NCBI RefSeq assembly: GCF_016908375.1
Contig: NZ_JAFBDS010000001.1
Coordinates: forward strand, 1-64,000
Direction: 5' to 3'
Origin: Amphibacillus cookii
Lineage (GTDB): Bacteria; Bacillota; Bacilli; Bacillales; Amphibacillaceae
Length of the DNA stretch: 64,000 nucleotides
The position numbers and the translations under genes are program-made. Of this stretch, positions 16,012-25,126 are shown in pieces. The notes below the pieces were generated by a model that saw nothing but the letters and a program-made list of their open reading frames with translations, searched no databases and had not been told where the DNA came from. Each line of letters begins with the position of its first letter. Position 1 is the stretch's first letter.

Positions 16012-16584
16012 TTGCAATCAAAACAAACATTATTTTTAATTGAAATTGCTGTTTTTACAGCACTTGCACTTGCTTTAGACTTATTACCTTTTCTAGCATT
16101 TAAAATATGGCCGCAAGGTGGATCGGTGTCATTTGCGATGATCCCGATTTTTATTGTTGCTTTTCGTTGGGGATTAAAAGGTGGTTTACTTGCAGGATTT
16201 CTTTTTGGGTTGTTACAAATCGCAACAGGCACGGCTTGGATTGCCCATCCTGTTCAAGGCGCTCTAGATTACCCTGTTGCCTTCACCGTACTTGGCTTAG
16301 CCGGTCTCTTTGCGCCTGCGGTCCAGTCAGCTTTGAAAAATGACAATACAAAACGCTTTATTGGTATGGTAACACTAGGTGTGCTTGTCGGCATTTTATT
16401 ACGGTTTGTTGCCCACTATTTAGCAGGTGTCGTTTTTTTTGAATCATTAATTGATGGGATGAACATTTGGGTCTACTCACTTGTTTATAATGGCTCATAC
16501 TTGTTGCCATCTTTCTTTATCAACGTACTTGCTGTGAGCTTCTTGTTCAATAAGCGACCGAATCTAGTCGCAACAACTGCTTAA
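16012..16584 (+). CDS. thiT: Thiamine ECF transporter S component ThiT
   Basis: A 190-residue hydrophobic protein with about six membrane helices, of the usual ThiT length. The segment ALDLLPFLAFKIWPQGGSVSFAMIPIFIVAFRWGLKGGL fits the ThiT signature around the thiamine pocket, and WIAHPVQGALDYPVAF follows. It binds thiamine with high affinity and docks to the shared ECF energising module encoded elsewhere. The start is TTG 16012 with AGGAGGA 7 bases upstream; no ATG is better placed. A TPP riboswitch 215 bases upstream confirms the substrate. It is a one-gene unit that splits the polysaccharide kinase genes from the rest of the locus. Confidence 0.95.
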   Translation: MQSKQTLFLIEIAVFTALALALDLLPFLAFKIWPQGGSVSFAMIPIFIVAFRWGLKGGLLAGFLFGLLQIATGTAWIAHPVQGALDYPVAFTVLGLAGLFAPAVQSALKNDNTKRFIGMVTLGVLVGILLRFVAHYLAGVVFFESLIDGMNIWVYSLVYNGSYLLPSFFINVLAVSFLFNKRPNLVATTA

Positions 16585-16618
16585 ATTCCGGTTATCCTCA
16601 TAGGACCCGTAAGATCTG

Positions 16619-16650
16619 AGAACTGCCTAATTACAGGTGGTTCTTTTTTT
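16619..16650 (+). terminator. Terminator of thiT
   Basis: AGAACTGCC pairs with GGTGGTTCT around a short loop, followed by a run of eight T. Confidence 0.8.
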
Positions 16651-16661
16651 AATCTAAGTTT

Positions 16662-16745
16662 TTCGAGCGAACGCACGACAAACGAGGAAATCGCATGAAA
16701 GGATTGAGCGAACGCACGAAAAAAGCGAGTGTTCGCGCGTAAAAA
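16662..16745. repeat. Short repeats with GAGCGAACGCACGA units
   Basis: GAGCGAACGCACGAC, AATCGCATGAAAGGATT and GAGCGAACGCACGAAAA follow each other, then a degenerate GAGTGTTCGCGCG. These are relatives of the array at 7488-7645. The rest of the gap to 17029 shows nothing I can name. Confidence 0.65.
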
Positions 16746-17029
16746 AGTATTCTGGCAAGAAAGATGACAGCTCTGAGCAGGAAAGTTATATATGGTAGAT
16801 TATTTACTTATTTCGGGGTTTGTGGTAGATTCTTAAGTAATGAGTAAAAAGAACTATTTAATTTGAAAAATAGAAAATTTGGATGATATGATTTTTAATT
16901 GGAGGCTGTTATAATATGTTAAATATAGCAGTTTTGCTTTCTTAGTTTACAATTCGACTTATACATCGATTAGAAATGTAATAAGTTTTGTTTAAGAATG
17001 GAAAGAATTCAGACACGAGGATGTTTTCC

Positions 17030-17769
17030 ATGATTGATACACATTGTCACCTGTTTCCAACTTTGATGATAGATCCATGCTTATGGAAGAAAATGTTATA
17101 ATAGGGAGAATTGCTACGAGTGAAGGTGCTGATATGATTATAGCTACTGCACCATAAGCGTAGTCATTTTAACAATCTAAAAGCCAACATATCTAGAGGA
17201 AACTCGTTTATTAAATGATCGCTTAGAGGCTGAAGGGATAAAAGTAACCGTGATACCTGGACAAGAAGTTTATCTCTATCATGATATGATTAGAGATCAC
17301 GAGCGCGGTCACTTATTAGAGATTAATCGAAATAGCAGTCATATCTATATTGAATTACCTTTTGAGGCGATTCCCCGCGCAATTGAAACGGCTATTATTT
17401 GAGCTGAAAGTTCATGGTTTGACGCCAATTGTAACGCAACCTGAGCGAAATAACACATTCTATCCACACCCAATCTACTCTATGAATGGATATTGGCGCA
17501 AGTTTTAAAACAAAGTCTTACTTGAAAGTATGGCAAAAAAGTTAAAAACTTCGTAGCAGAAATACGAGATGCAGAACTTGCTCACTTAATAGATTCAGGT
17601 GTCTGACTCACCCTTCTGTATAGAGGAAGCTGATCAGCTCATTAAAAAACAGCATGGCGGTCGAGGCTTAATACTCTAAATGAATGCTTCAGCTTTAGTT
17701 GATGGGCAGATGCTTGAGGTTGAACAGCCTCAGCGTTTTAAAAAAAGGAAGTTGTTTGATTTATTTTAG
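17030..17769 (+). pseudogene. Decayed copy of the PHP tyrosine-phosphatase gene (CpsB/YwqE type)
   Basis: Reading across frameshifts recovers the order of the intact gene at 17950: MIDTHCHLFP, ADMIIATAP, then VTVIPGQEVYLYHDMIRDHERGHLLEI and YIELPFEAIPRAIETA, a TPIVTQPERNN-like block, and the tail QRFKKRKLFDLF. Several frameshifts and in-frame stops are present, and the AHN metal-ligand block near the C-terminus is not recognisable. It is the upstream member of a tandem duplication, inactivated while its neighbour was kept. Confidence 0.87.
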
Positions 17770-17949
17770 GTTACTTAGAAGTATGGAGTGAATTAGTTAG
17801 TAAATTAAGCTTATTCTACCATTAATTTTAATACATTCAACGATTAAAAAGAGTTAACTGAGGTTTCAATTACTGAAGGAAACTGCTATACTTTTAGTGT
17901 TGACCTCAAACGAAACCAAATAAAGTCAAACGAAAGGGGAGTGTTGCAT

Positions 17950-18717
17950 TTGATCGACATACACTGTCATATATTACCCGGAATTGATGATGGGGCAAAG
18001 CAGCTTGAGGACAGTTTAGCCATGGCGAAGGAAGCTGTTTGTCAAGGGGTTCATACGATTATTGCAACACCTCATCATAAAAATGGTCAGTATGAAAATA
18101 ATAAGCTATCAATCTTACAACATGTTAAACAATTGAACGCAAAAATTAATGAAGCTGATATTCCATTAACGATTTTACCGGGACAAGAAATACGAATTTA
18201 TGGGGAAATGGTTGAAGATTTCGAGCGAGGCGAATTATTAACTCTAAATGAGACAAGTCAATATGCATTTGTTGAATTACCTACTAACCATGTGCCAAGG
18301 TATACAGAAAAGCTATTATTCGATTTGCAAGTGAATAATATAACACCAATTATTGTTCATCCAGAACGGAATACAGAATTATTAGAACATCCTAATCACC
18401 TTTATGATTTCGTTCGTAATGGGGTGTTAACACAAGTGACTGCAGCAAGTCTTGTTGGTAAATTTGGTAAGAAGATTAAGAAATTTTCTCATGAATTAAT
18501 TGAAACGAATTTAACACATTTTATTGCTTCAGATGCGCATAATCTCAAATCACGAAGCTTTATGATGGCGGAAGCAACGGAGCAATTCAAGGACTTGTAT
18601 GGTCAACACTACTTATATACATTTATGGAAAATGCACAACTGTTAATAGATGGCGAAACGATTTATGTTGATGAGCCACATCGGATTACAAAGAAAAAGT
18701 TTCTCGGTCTATTTTAA
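17950..18717 (+). CDS. PHP-family protein-tyrosine phosphatase (CpsB/CapC/YwqE)
   Basis: Manganese-dependent phosphatase that dephosphorylates the capsule tyrosine kinase. About 255 residues, family length. Metal-binding motifs are present: IDIHCHILPGIDDGA at the N-terminus, ATPHH, PGQEIRI, VHPERN and SDAHNL. The frame can start at GTG 17941, TTG 17944 or TTG 17950. I take 17950 because AAAGGGGAG ends at 17941 and the protein then begins LIDIHCH as in relatives. It opens the main polysaccharide operon, with gtaB 33 bases downstream. A dead duplicate lies just upstream, and the kinase is at 14607. Confidence 0.93.
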   Translation: MIDIHCHILPGIDDGAKQLEDSLAMAKEAVCQGVHTIIATPHHKNGQYENNKLSILQHVKQLNAKINEADIPLTILPGQEIRIYGEMVEDFERGELLTLNETSQYAFVELPTNHVPRYTEKLLFDLQVNNITPIIVHPERNTELLEHPNHLYDFVRNGVLTQVTAASLVGKFGKKIKKFSHELIETNLTHFIASDAHNLKSRSFMMAEATEQFKDLYGQHYLYTFMENAQLLIDGETIYVDEPHRITKKKFLGLF

Positions 18718-18750
18718 AACGATACCTTTCGGTAAAGGAGCTAATATATA

Positions 18751-19635
18751 ATGAAGAAAGTCAAAAAAGCAATTATTCCAGCCGCAGGTTTAGGGACTCG
18801 CTTTTTACCGGCAACGAAGGCCATGCCAAAAGAAATGTTGCCAATTGTTGATAAACCAACGATTCAATACATTGTTGAAGAGGCGGTTGCTTCAGGAATT
18901 GAGGATATTATTATTGTAACAGGTAAAGGAAAGCGCGCAATTGAAGACCATTTTGATTTCGCACCAGAACTTGAGCAAAATTTAAAAGAAAAGAATAAAC
19001 TTAATTTATTGCATAAAGTTGAGCAGTCAACGAATTTGGCTGATATACATTATATACGTCAAAAGGAACCGAAAGGCTTAGGTCACGCCGTCTGGTGTGC
19101 GCGTAAGTTTATTGGCGATGAACCATTTGCTGTCCTTCTAGGTGACGACATTGTCCAAAGTGATGTGCCATGCTTAAAACAGTTGATTAATCAATATGAA
19201 GAAACAGAATCATCAGTGATTGGTGTGCAACAAGTACCAGAAGACCGCACGAATCGCTATGGCATTGTTGATCCAGGTGATAAAAATGGCCGTCGCTATC
19301 AAGTTAATCACTTTGTTGAAAAACCAGCATTGGGTACAGCGCCATCTAACCTAGCGATTATGGGACGCTATGTTTTCACACCAGAAATCTTTCGCTTCTT
19401 AGATCGTCAGCAAATTGGTGCTGGAGGGGAGATTCAGTTAACCGATGCGATTCAAATGTTAAATGAAATCCAAAAGGTTTACGCCTATGATTTTCAAGGG
19501 CATCGTTTTGATGTGGGTGAACAGCTTGGTTTTGTTCAAACAACGATTGAATTTGCTTTACAAGATAAAGAGATTGGTGAGGATGTCAAGAAGATGTTAC
19601 TTGAATTGACAGAGCAGTTTAAAGTGAAGCAATAA
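18751..19635 (+). CDS. gtaB: UTP-glucose-1-phosphate uridylyltransferase
   Basis: Makes UDP-glucose from UTP and glucose-1-phosphate; here it feeds Ugd and UDP-sugar epimerases of the locus. 294 residues, family length. The nucleotidyltransferase signature [21 protein letters not shown] lies at residues 11-31, followed by [30 protein letters not shown] and QLTDAI. AAAGGAG lies 10 bases before the ATG. It is the second gene of the operon, with the membrane dehydratase next. Confidence 0.95.
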   Translation: MKKVKKAIIPAAGLGTRFLPATKAMPKEMLPIVDKPTIQYIVEEAVASGIEDIIIVTGKGKRAIEDHFDFAPELEQNLKEKNKLNLLHKVEQSTNLADIHYIRQKEPKGLGHAVWCARKFIGDEPFAVLLGDDIVQSDVPCLKQLINQYEETESSVIGVQQVPEDRTNRYGIVDPGDKNGRRYQVNHFVEKPALGTAPSNLAIMGRYVFTPEIFRFLDRQQIGAGGEIQLTDAIQMLNEIQKVYAYDFQGHRFDVGEQLGFVQTTIEFALQDKEIGEDVKKMLLELTEQFKVKQ

Positions 19636-19715
19636 TTAAAATGATTTAGTTGCAGGAATTGTGCTGCATTCTCTTCATATCCATAAAGATGAATTTATTA
19701 AAAGGAGCTCGTCCT

Positions 19716-21542
19716 ATGTCCTATCGAAATCGGATGATTTTACTTATTCTATTAGATACACTAGTTGTTGGATCAACAATTATTGTAGCATCGTGGATTG
19801 TCTATCCATCGATGACAGTTTGGTCATCCACTACCGTATTTGCAAGTATGCTAGCATTATTGATCTTTCACCATATATATGCATTCTTATTTAAACTTTA
19901 TCATAAAGTCTGGGCTTATGCGAGTGTGAATGAGCTTAAAGCAATTGTCTATGCTGTCTCTCTATCTGTGATTTCAACAGCTATTATTCAATTTTTTATT
20001 AATAACTTTACTGTTTATCGGCGCGCATTGATTGTGACTTGGTTGTTACATGTGACTTTTATCGGTGGGTCACGCTTCATTTGGCGCTTATTTAGAGATC
20101 GCTACATTAGTTCAGATAAGAAGCGGAAACGGACATTAATTGTTGGTGCTGGTGCTGCAGGCGCGATGATTGCCCGTCAATTAACAACAGGACCTAGCGG
20201 TTCTGATCTTTATCCGGTGGCTTTTGTAGATGACGACCTCTTTAAACAAAAAATGCACCTCTTTAATATCCGAGTCGCTGGAACAACTGCTGATATCGCA
20301 AAAGTGGTTGAAATGAAAAAAATTGATCATATTATTATTGCGATCCCTTCATTGCGCAACGGTGAGCTGACTGAAATTATAGCAAGCTGTAATGAAACAG
20401 AAGCAAAGGTGCAAATTTTGCCGAAAATTGAAGATATTGCGACGGGGCGTGTATCAGTTAAGGCATTGCGTAATGTTGATGTAGAAGATGTATTAGGGCG
20501 CCCACCCGTTGAGTTGGATATTCAAGCGATCTCACAATATGTTTCTTGTCATACGATAATGGTCACAGGAGCCGGGGGATCAATTGGCTCGGAAATTTGT
20601 CGGCAATTGATGCGTTTTAATCCAGGTCGAATCCTATTAGTCGGACATGGTGAATTTAGTATCTATTCGATTGATATGGAGTTACGCCAAGTTTTTGCTG
20701 GAACAGAAACGGAGATCGTTCCAATAATCGGCGATGTTCAAGATCGGGCGCGGATGTTTGAGATTGTTAGTGACTATCAACCGAGCATCATTTATCATGC
20801 CGCTGCCCATAAACATGTACCATTGATGGAATATAATCCACATGAAGCCATTAAGAATAACGTGATTGGTACAAAAAATGTTGCCGAAGCTGCTGACACT
20901 TATAATATTGATACCTTTGTCCTTGTTTCAACAGATAAGGCGGTTAATCCAACTAATGTGATGGGAGCAACAAAACGGATTGCTGAAATGGTGATTCAGG
21001 ATTTAGCAGCCAAGAGTGAAACCAAGTTTGTTGCCGTTCGATTTGGTAATGTACTCGGCAGTCGTGGCTCGGTTATTCCACTGTTTAAAAAACAGATTGC
21101 CAATGGAGGCCCTGTCACCGTCACGCATCCAGATATGACCCGTTATTTTATGACCATACCAGAAGCATCGCGTTTAGTTATTCAAGCAGGCACACTAGCC
21201 AAAGGTGGCGAAATTTTTGTGCTAGATATGGGCGAACCTGTTAAAATTGTTGACTTAGCAAAAAACATTATTAAACTATCAGGCTATACACTAGAAGATA
21301 TCCCAATAGAATTCACCGGCATTCGACCGGGTGAGAAGATGTATGAAGAATTACTTGATGATGATGAAATACACCCCGGAGAAATTTATAAAAAGATCTA
21401 TGTTGGGCGCACAAGAGCAGTCGATACCAATGAATTATTACGATTAATTGACCAATTTGATCAATATAATCAACAACAGCTGAAAGATGAACTTATGCGG
21501 ATCGTCTATGCGGATCAGGAAGTTAAATCGAGCATTTCTTAA
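19716..21542 (+). CDS. Membrane-bound UDP-HexNAc 4,6-dehydratase (CapD/EpsC/PglF type)
   Basis: A 608-residue protein. Four membrane helices (about 1-125) precede two Rossmann units: a CoA-binding-like one with LIVGAGAAGAMIARQL, then the SDR domain with TGAGGSIGSEICRQL, HAAAHKHVPLME and the active-site block STDKAVNPTNVMGATKR, where Met replaces the usual SDR Tyr as in PglF/WbpM. These enzymes convert UDP-GlcNAc to the 4-keto-6-deoxy sugar that leads to QuiNAc, FucNAc or bacillosamine. The start ATG 19716 has AAAGGAG 10 bases upstream; the frame begins 22 codons earlier without a site. With the next two genes it probably supplies and transfers the first sugar. Confidence 0.92.
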   Translation: MSYRNRMILLILLDTLVVGSTIIVASWIVYPSMTVWSSTTVFASMLALLIFHHIYAFLFKLYHKVWAYASVNELKAIVYAVSLSVISTAIIQFFINNFTVYRRALIVTWLLHVTFIGGSRFIWRLFRDRYISSDKKRKRTLIVGAGAAGAMIARQLTTGPSGSDLYPVAFVDDDLFKQKMHLFNIRVAGTTADIAKVVEMKKIDHIIIAIPSLRNGELTEIIASCNETEAKVQILPKIEDIATGRVSVKALRNVDVEDVLGRPPVELDIQAISQYVSCHTIMVTGAGGSIGSEICRQLMRFNPGRILLVGHGEFSIYSIDMELRQVFAGTETEIVPIIGDVQDRARMFEIVSDYQPSIIYHAAAHKHVPLMEYNPHEAIKNNVIGTKNVAEAADTYNIDTFVLVSTDKAVNPTNVMGATKRIAEMVIQDLAAKSETKFVAVRFGNVLGSRGSVIPLFKKQIANGGPVTVTHPDMTRYFMTIPEASRLVIQAGTLAKGGEIFVLDMGEPVKIVDLAKNIIKLSGYTLEDIPIEFTGIRPGEKMYEELLDDDEIHPGEIYKKIYVGRTRAVDTNELLRLIDQFDQYNQQQLKDELMRIVYADQEVKSSIS

Positions 21543-21565
21543 ACGTTTTAAAGGAGATGATCACC

Positions 21566-22192
21566 ATGTACATCAAAATTAAAAGATTAGTAGATATCAC
21601 CTTAGCCATGGTCGGCCTTATCCTACTTGTGCCTGTGTTTCTTGTTCTTATCATTGGAATTAAAATCGATTCAAAAGGTCCTATTCTATTTAGACAGAAG
21701 CGAATAGGTAAAGATAAAGTGCCCTTTCATATCTTAAAATTCAGAACGATGCGGATAGATACACCTAAAGATACACCAACACATCTTTTAGCTGATCCCA
21801 CCCAATACATTACGACAATGGGCAAGTTTTTGCGTAAAACAAGTCTTGATGAATTACCACAAATCTTTAATATTTTAGCTGGACAAATGGCGATCGTTGG
21901 TCCGCGCCCCGCGTTATGGAACCAATATGACTTAATTGAAGAACGCGATAAGTACAATGTCCATGATGTGCTTCCTGGCTTAACCGGTTGGGCACAAATT
22001 AATGGGCGTGACGAATTGCCAATAGAGGTAAAAGCTCGTCTAGACGGTGAATATATTAAAAATTTCGGAGTGAAAATGGATCTGAAATGCTTTTTCGGGA
22101 CCTTCCTCTCAGTATTAAGAAGTGATGGCGTCGTTGAAGGCGGAACAGGCAAGACTGAACAGGCAGAACAAAAAGCGAAGGAGTCCATCTAA
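21566..22192 (+). CDS. Initiating undecaprenyl-phosphate sugar phosphotransferase
   Basis: A 208-residue polyprenyl-phosphate hexose-1-phosphate transferase of the short PglC/EpsL type, with one N-terminal membrane anchor (LAMVGLILLVPVFLVLIIGI) and the catalytic core: GPILFRQKRIGK, FKFRTM-like ILKFRTMR, LRKTSLDELPQIFNIL, GQMAIVGPRPAL and PGLTGWAQINGRDEL. It loads the first sugar phosphate on the lipid carrier. The donor is probably a UDP-6-deoxy-HexNAc made by its neighbours (inference). I start at ATG 21566, 6-7 bases after GGAGATGA; the earlier ATG at 21557 overlaps the ribosome site. The next gene begins 2 bases after the stop. Confidence 0.94.
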   Translation: MYIKIKRLVDITLAMVGLILLVPVFLVLIIGIKIDSKGPILFRQKRIGKDKVPFHILKFRTMRIDTPKDTPTHLLADPTQYITTMGKFLRKTSLDELPQIFNILAGQMAIVGPRPALWNQYDLIEERDKYNVHDVLPGLTGWAQINGRDELPIEVKARLDGEYIKNFGVKMDLKCFFGTFLSVLRSDGVVEGGTGKTEQAEQKAKESI

Positions 22193-22194
22193 CG

Positions 22195-23055
22195 ATGAAG
22201 CGCATTTTAATTACAGGTAAAAACAGTTATATTGGCAACAGCTTAACGCACTGGCTAGCCCAATATCCCGATGATTATCAGATCAATAGCTTAGATATGC
22301 GAGACGACAAGTGGAAAGAAGCGGACTTCTCTCCCTATGATGTCGTCTTTCACGTTGCCGGGATTGCGCATGTATCGAGAGATCCAAAACTACAAGATTT
22401 ATATTATAAAGTCAATCGCGATCTAACGATTGAAACCGCCAAAAAAGCTAAAGCAGAAGGCGTAAAACAATTTATCTTTATGAGCAGTATTATTGTATAT
22501 GGTGATAGCTCCAAAGAGATGCAAGTCATCACTAGAGAAACGAAGCCTAATCCAAGTAATTTCTATGGTGACAGTAAACTTCAAGCAGAAGAAGGTATCA
22601 TGTCGATCTCAGATGAGCAGTTTAAAGTGATGATTTTGCGTCCACCAATGATTTATGGGAAAGGTTCAAAAGGAAATTATCCGAAGCTAGCCAAAGTAGC
22701 ACGAAAACTACCGTTTTTCCCTAATATCGATAACCAACGAAGCATGTTGCATATCGATAACTTAACCGAATTTTTACGTCTAGTGATTGACCATGAGGAA
22801 TCCGGGTTATTCTTTCCGCAAAATAAAGCATACGTTAAGACAAGTGAGATGGTAAGTTTAATTGCAGAAACACATGGAAAGCACATCAGATTAATAAAAA
22901 TATTTAATCCATTAATCAAACCATTTATTAATCGAATCCAACTTGTCAATAAAGTGTTTGGTAATCTTGTGTATGAGCAGGCGATTAGTGACTATAAACA
23001 TGAATACCAAGTCAATGATTTAAAAACATCGATTCGAGTAACAGAGAGTGGGTAA
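22195..23055 (+). CDS. SDR-type nucleotide-sugar reductase/epimerase
   Basis: A 286-residue extended short-chain dehydrogenase. It has the NAD-binding glycine pattern ITGKNSYIGNSL at the N-terminus, VVFHVAGIAHVS, and the Ser/Tyr-x3-Lys active site (MSSIIVYG and FYGDSKLQAE). Proteins of this type sit directly after initiating transferases in many Gram-positive loci and act with a CapD-like 4,6-dehydratase as the 4-keto reductase that gives UDP-QuiNAc or UDP-FucNAc (WbpV/WreQ-like). That specific role is inference from context. It starts 2 bases after the transferase stop, so they are translationally coupled. Confidence 0.82.
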   Translation: MKRILITGKNSYIGNSLTHWLAQYPDDYQINSLDMRDDKWKEADFSPYDVVFHVAGIAHVSRDPKLQDLYYKVNRDLTIETAKKAKAEGVKQFIFMSSIIVYGDSSKEMQVITRETKPNPSNFYGDSKLQAEEGIMSISDEQFKVMILRPPMIYGKGSKGNYPKLAKVARKLPFFPNIDNQRSMLHIDNLTEFLRLVIDHEESGLFFPQNKAYVKTSEMVSLIAETHGKHIRLIKIFNPLIKPFINRIQLVNKVFGNLVYEQAISDYKHEYQVNDLKTSIRVTESG

Positions 23056-23059
23056 TAGG

Positions 23060-23887
23060 TTGGATCAGAAGTATAGCGTATTAATGTCTCTATATTATAA
23101 AGAAAAATCAGAATATCTTACAAAAAGTATTGATAGTATGTTAGAACAAACAGTCAAACCTGATGAAATCATTATTGTGAAAGATGGAGAGTTAACTCAG
23201 GAATTAGAAGACATACTTTCAATTTATCATAGAAAGTTTAGTTCCCTTATCAAATTGGTTCCACTAGAAACTAATGTGGGTCTTGGCAAAGCTTTAGACA
23301 TAGGTTTGAACTACTGTTCAAATCAACTAGTGGCAAGAATGGATACTGATGATATTTCACTACCAGAGCGCTGTGAAAAACAGTTGAAAATGTTTCAAGA
23401 AAATAGTGAATTAAGTATTGTAGGAGCAATGATTGATGAGTTTTATGAGAAACCTTCTAATGTTGTATCTTCAAGGGTTGTACCTACAAGTCACAAAGAT
23501 ATTGTTGCATTCATTAAGAGAAGAAGTCCTTTTAACCACCCTACTGTCATGTTTAAGAAAGACGCAGTTATTAGTAGTGGAGGGTACGGTAATCTAAGAA
23601 GAAAGCAAGATTTAGACTTATTTTCCCGGATGATTAATAAAGGCCACAAGGCTGCTAATATTGATGAATCTTTACTTTTGTTCAGATCGAATGAAGATAA
23701 TTTTAAACGAAGAAAAAGTTGGTCTTACTGTAAAAGTTATATCGATGTTCAGTATACTATATGGAGACGAGGGCATTGTTCACTAATTGATTTAATGGTG
23801 GTTACTAGTGGACAATTATTTATGTTTGTGGCACCCATGTGGATGTTAAAATACTTTTCTAGCAAATATTTAAGACAACAAAAATGA
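23060..23887 (+). CDS. Family 2 glycosyltransferase
   Basis: About 275 residues with the GT-A fold signatures of GT2: YSVLMSLYYKEK, the IIVKDGELT block, VGLGKALDIGL, and the DxD-type motif ARMDTDDISLPERCEKQ. The region SPFNHPTVMFKKDAV and the RKQDLDLFSRM block follow. It transfers a sugar from a nucleotide donor to the growing lipid-linked unit at the membrane. The start is ambiguous between GTG 23048, which overlaps the previous gene, and TTG 23060; I use TTG because it gives the usual short N-terminus before SVLMS. From here to about 34.4 kb the sequence is markedly more AT-rich than upstream. Confidence 0.88.
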   Translation: MDQKYSVLMSLYYKEKSEYLTKSIDSMLEQTVKPDEIIIVKDGELTQELEDILSIYHRKFSSLIKLVPLETNVGLGKALDIGLNYCSNQLVARMDTDDISLPERCEKQLKMFQENSELSIVGAMIDEFYEKPSNVVSSRVVPTSHKDIVAFIKRRSPFNHPTVMFKKDAVISSGGYGNLRRKQDLDLFSRMINKGHKAANIDESLLLFRSNEDNFKRRKSWSYCKSYIDVQYTIWRRGHCSLIDLMVVTSGQLFMFVAPMWMLKYFSSKYLRQQK

Positions 23888-23923
23888 ATTAGCTAGTATG
23901 CTTATGGATAAGGATGATTTGAT

Positions 23924-25102
23924 TTGAAATATTTAATAATAGATAACATGGTATACGGTGGTGCGGAACGCCAAGCAACTTATTTAATTAACAATGGTAT
24001 TTTTGATAAAGTAATCCTTTTAGAGGATGAAGTAAAGTACAAATTGAATAATAAAACTCCTTGTGAAACTATGAATTCAAAGATTATTAAATTATATTTA
24101 CGCCCTTACAAAGATAATAAAAGTATCAATCAATTAATAACTAAGTTTAGTAATAAAGATATAGTAGTATCTTTTTTGGAAAGAAGTAACATTATAAATA
24201 TAAGAGTTGCACAAAAAACTAATCACAAAGTTATAATATCTGTGAGGAATTATCTATCAGAAAGATATGCTCATTTTAAATATGTTTATAGGATGCACTT
24301 AATAAAAAAATATTATCCTAAAGCTGATAAAATAATTGTTAATTCTAATGAATCGAAAGAAGATCTAATTAGGAACTTTAATATAGAAGCTGAAAAAATA
24401 AAGGTTATTTATAATATTATTGATTTAGAAAATGTGGATAAGTTGAAGACAGAAAAGATAAATCCTGCTCATGCTCAAATTTTTAAAAACCCTGTTATTA
24501 TAAATGTAGGATCATTAATACCTCAAAAAGCCCAAATACAATTGATTGAGGCATTTTCTGAAATTAAAAAGGAATACCCTGATTATAAAATGGTTATAAT
24601 CGGAAGTGGTGGTTTAGAAAAGAAAATTAAAAAAACTATTTTCAAATTAAATTTAGAAAATGAAGTTTTTTTGTTAGGAAATATAGAAAATCCGTTTAAA
24701 TACATATATAAATCCAATATGTTCATTTTAAATTCTGAATTTGAAGGTTTTCCTAATGTATTGTTAGAATCAATAGCTCTTGGTATCCCCATAATCAGCA
24801 AAAATTGTTTATCAGGACCGAAAGAGCTCATGGATGTTCCGGATTATGATAACAGCAATATAGAATTAACTAAATATGGTTTTATATTCCCTAAGAAATC
24901 CTCTTACAAAAATAGTTATGAGAAAGAATTATTTTTTTTAATAAGAAGTATGTGTAGTCTAATTGATATGTATCACAATGATAAAAATTCACTCCATGAG
25001 ATGAAAAAAAAATGTAAAGAGAAGGCAGAGCAGTTTTCAAAGAAAATCATTTTAGAACAATGGAAAAATGAATTGAGTTCTAAAAATAAACTCGTTAATT
25101 AA
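23924..25102 (+). CDS. Family 4 glycosyltransferase
   Basis: A 392-residue GT-B glycosyltransferase. The acceptor half starts with MVYGGAERQATYLI, and the C-terminal nucleotide-sugar half shows VIINVGSLIPQKAQIQLIEAF, KMVIIGSGGLEKKI, VFLLGNIENPFKYI and the E-x7-E motif in SEFEGFPNVLLESIALGIP. It extends the repeating unit on the cytoplasmic face. It starts at TTG 23924 with AAGGATG about 10 bases upstream. The codon use is strongly AT-biased. The sugar specificity cannot be read. Confidence 0.9.
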   Translation: MKYLIIDNMVYGGAERQATYLINNGIFDKVILLEDEVKYKLNNKTPCETMNSKIIKLYLRPYKDNKSINQLITKFSNKDIVVSFLERSNIINIRVAQKTNHKVIISVRNYLSERYAHFKYVYRMHLIKKYYPKADKIIVNSNESKEDLIRNFNIEAEKIKVIYNIIDLENVDKLKTEKINPAHAQIFKNPVIINVGSLIPQKAQIQLIEAFSEIKKEYPDYKMVIIGSGGLEKKIKKTIFKLNLENEVFLLGNIENPFKYIYKSNMFILNSEFEGFPNVLLESIALGIPIISKNCLSGPKELMDVPDYDNSNIELTKYGFIFPKKSSYKNSYEKELFFLIRSMCSLIDMYHNDKNSLHEMKKKCKEKAEQFSKKIILEQWKNELSSKNKLVN

Positions 25103-25126
25103 ATGTCTAGTAGAGTAGGTGTAAAT

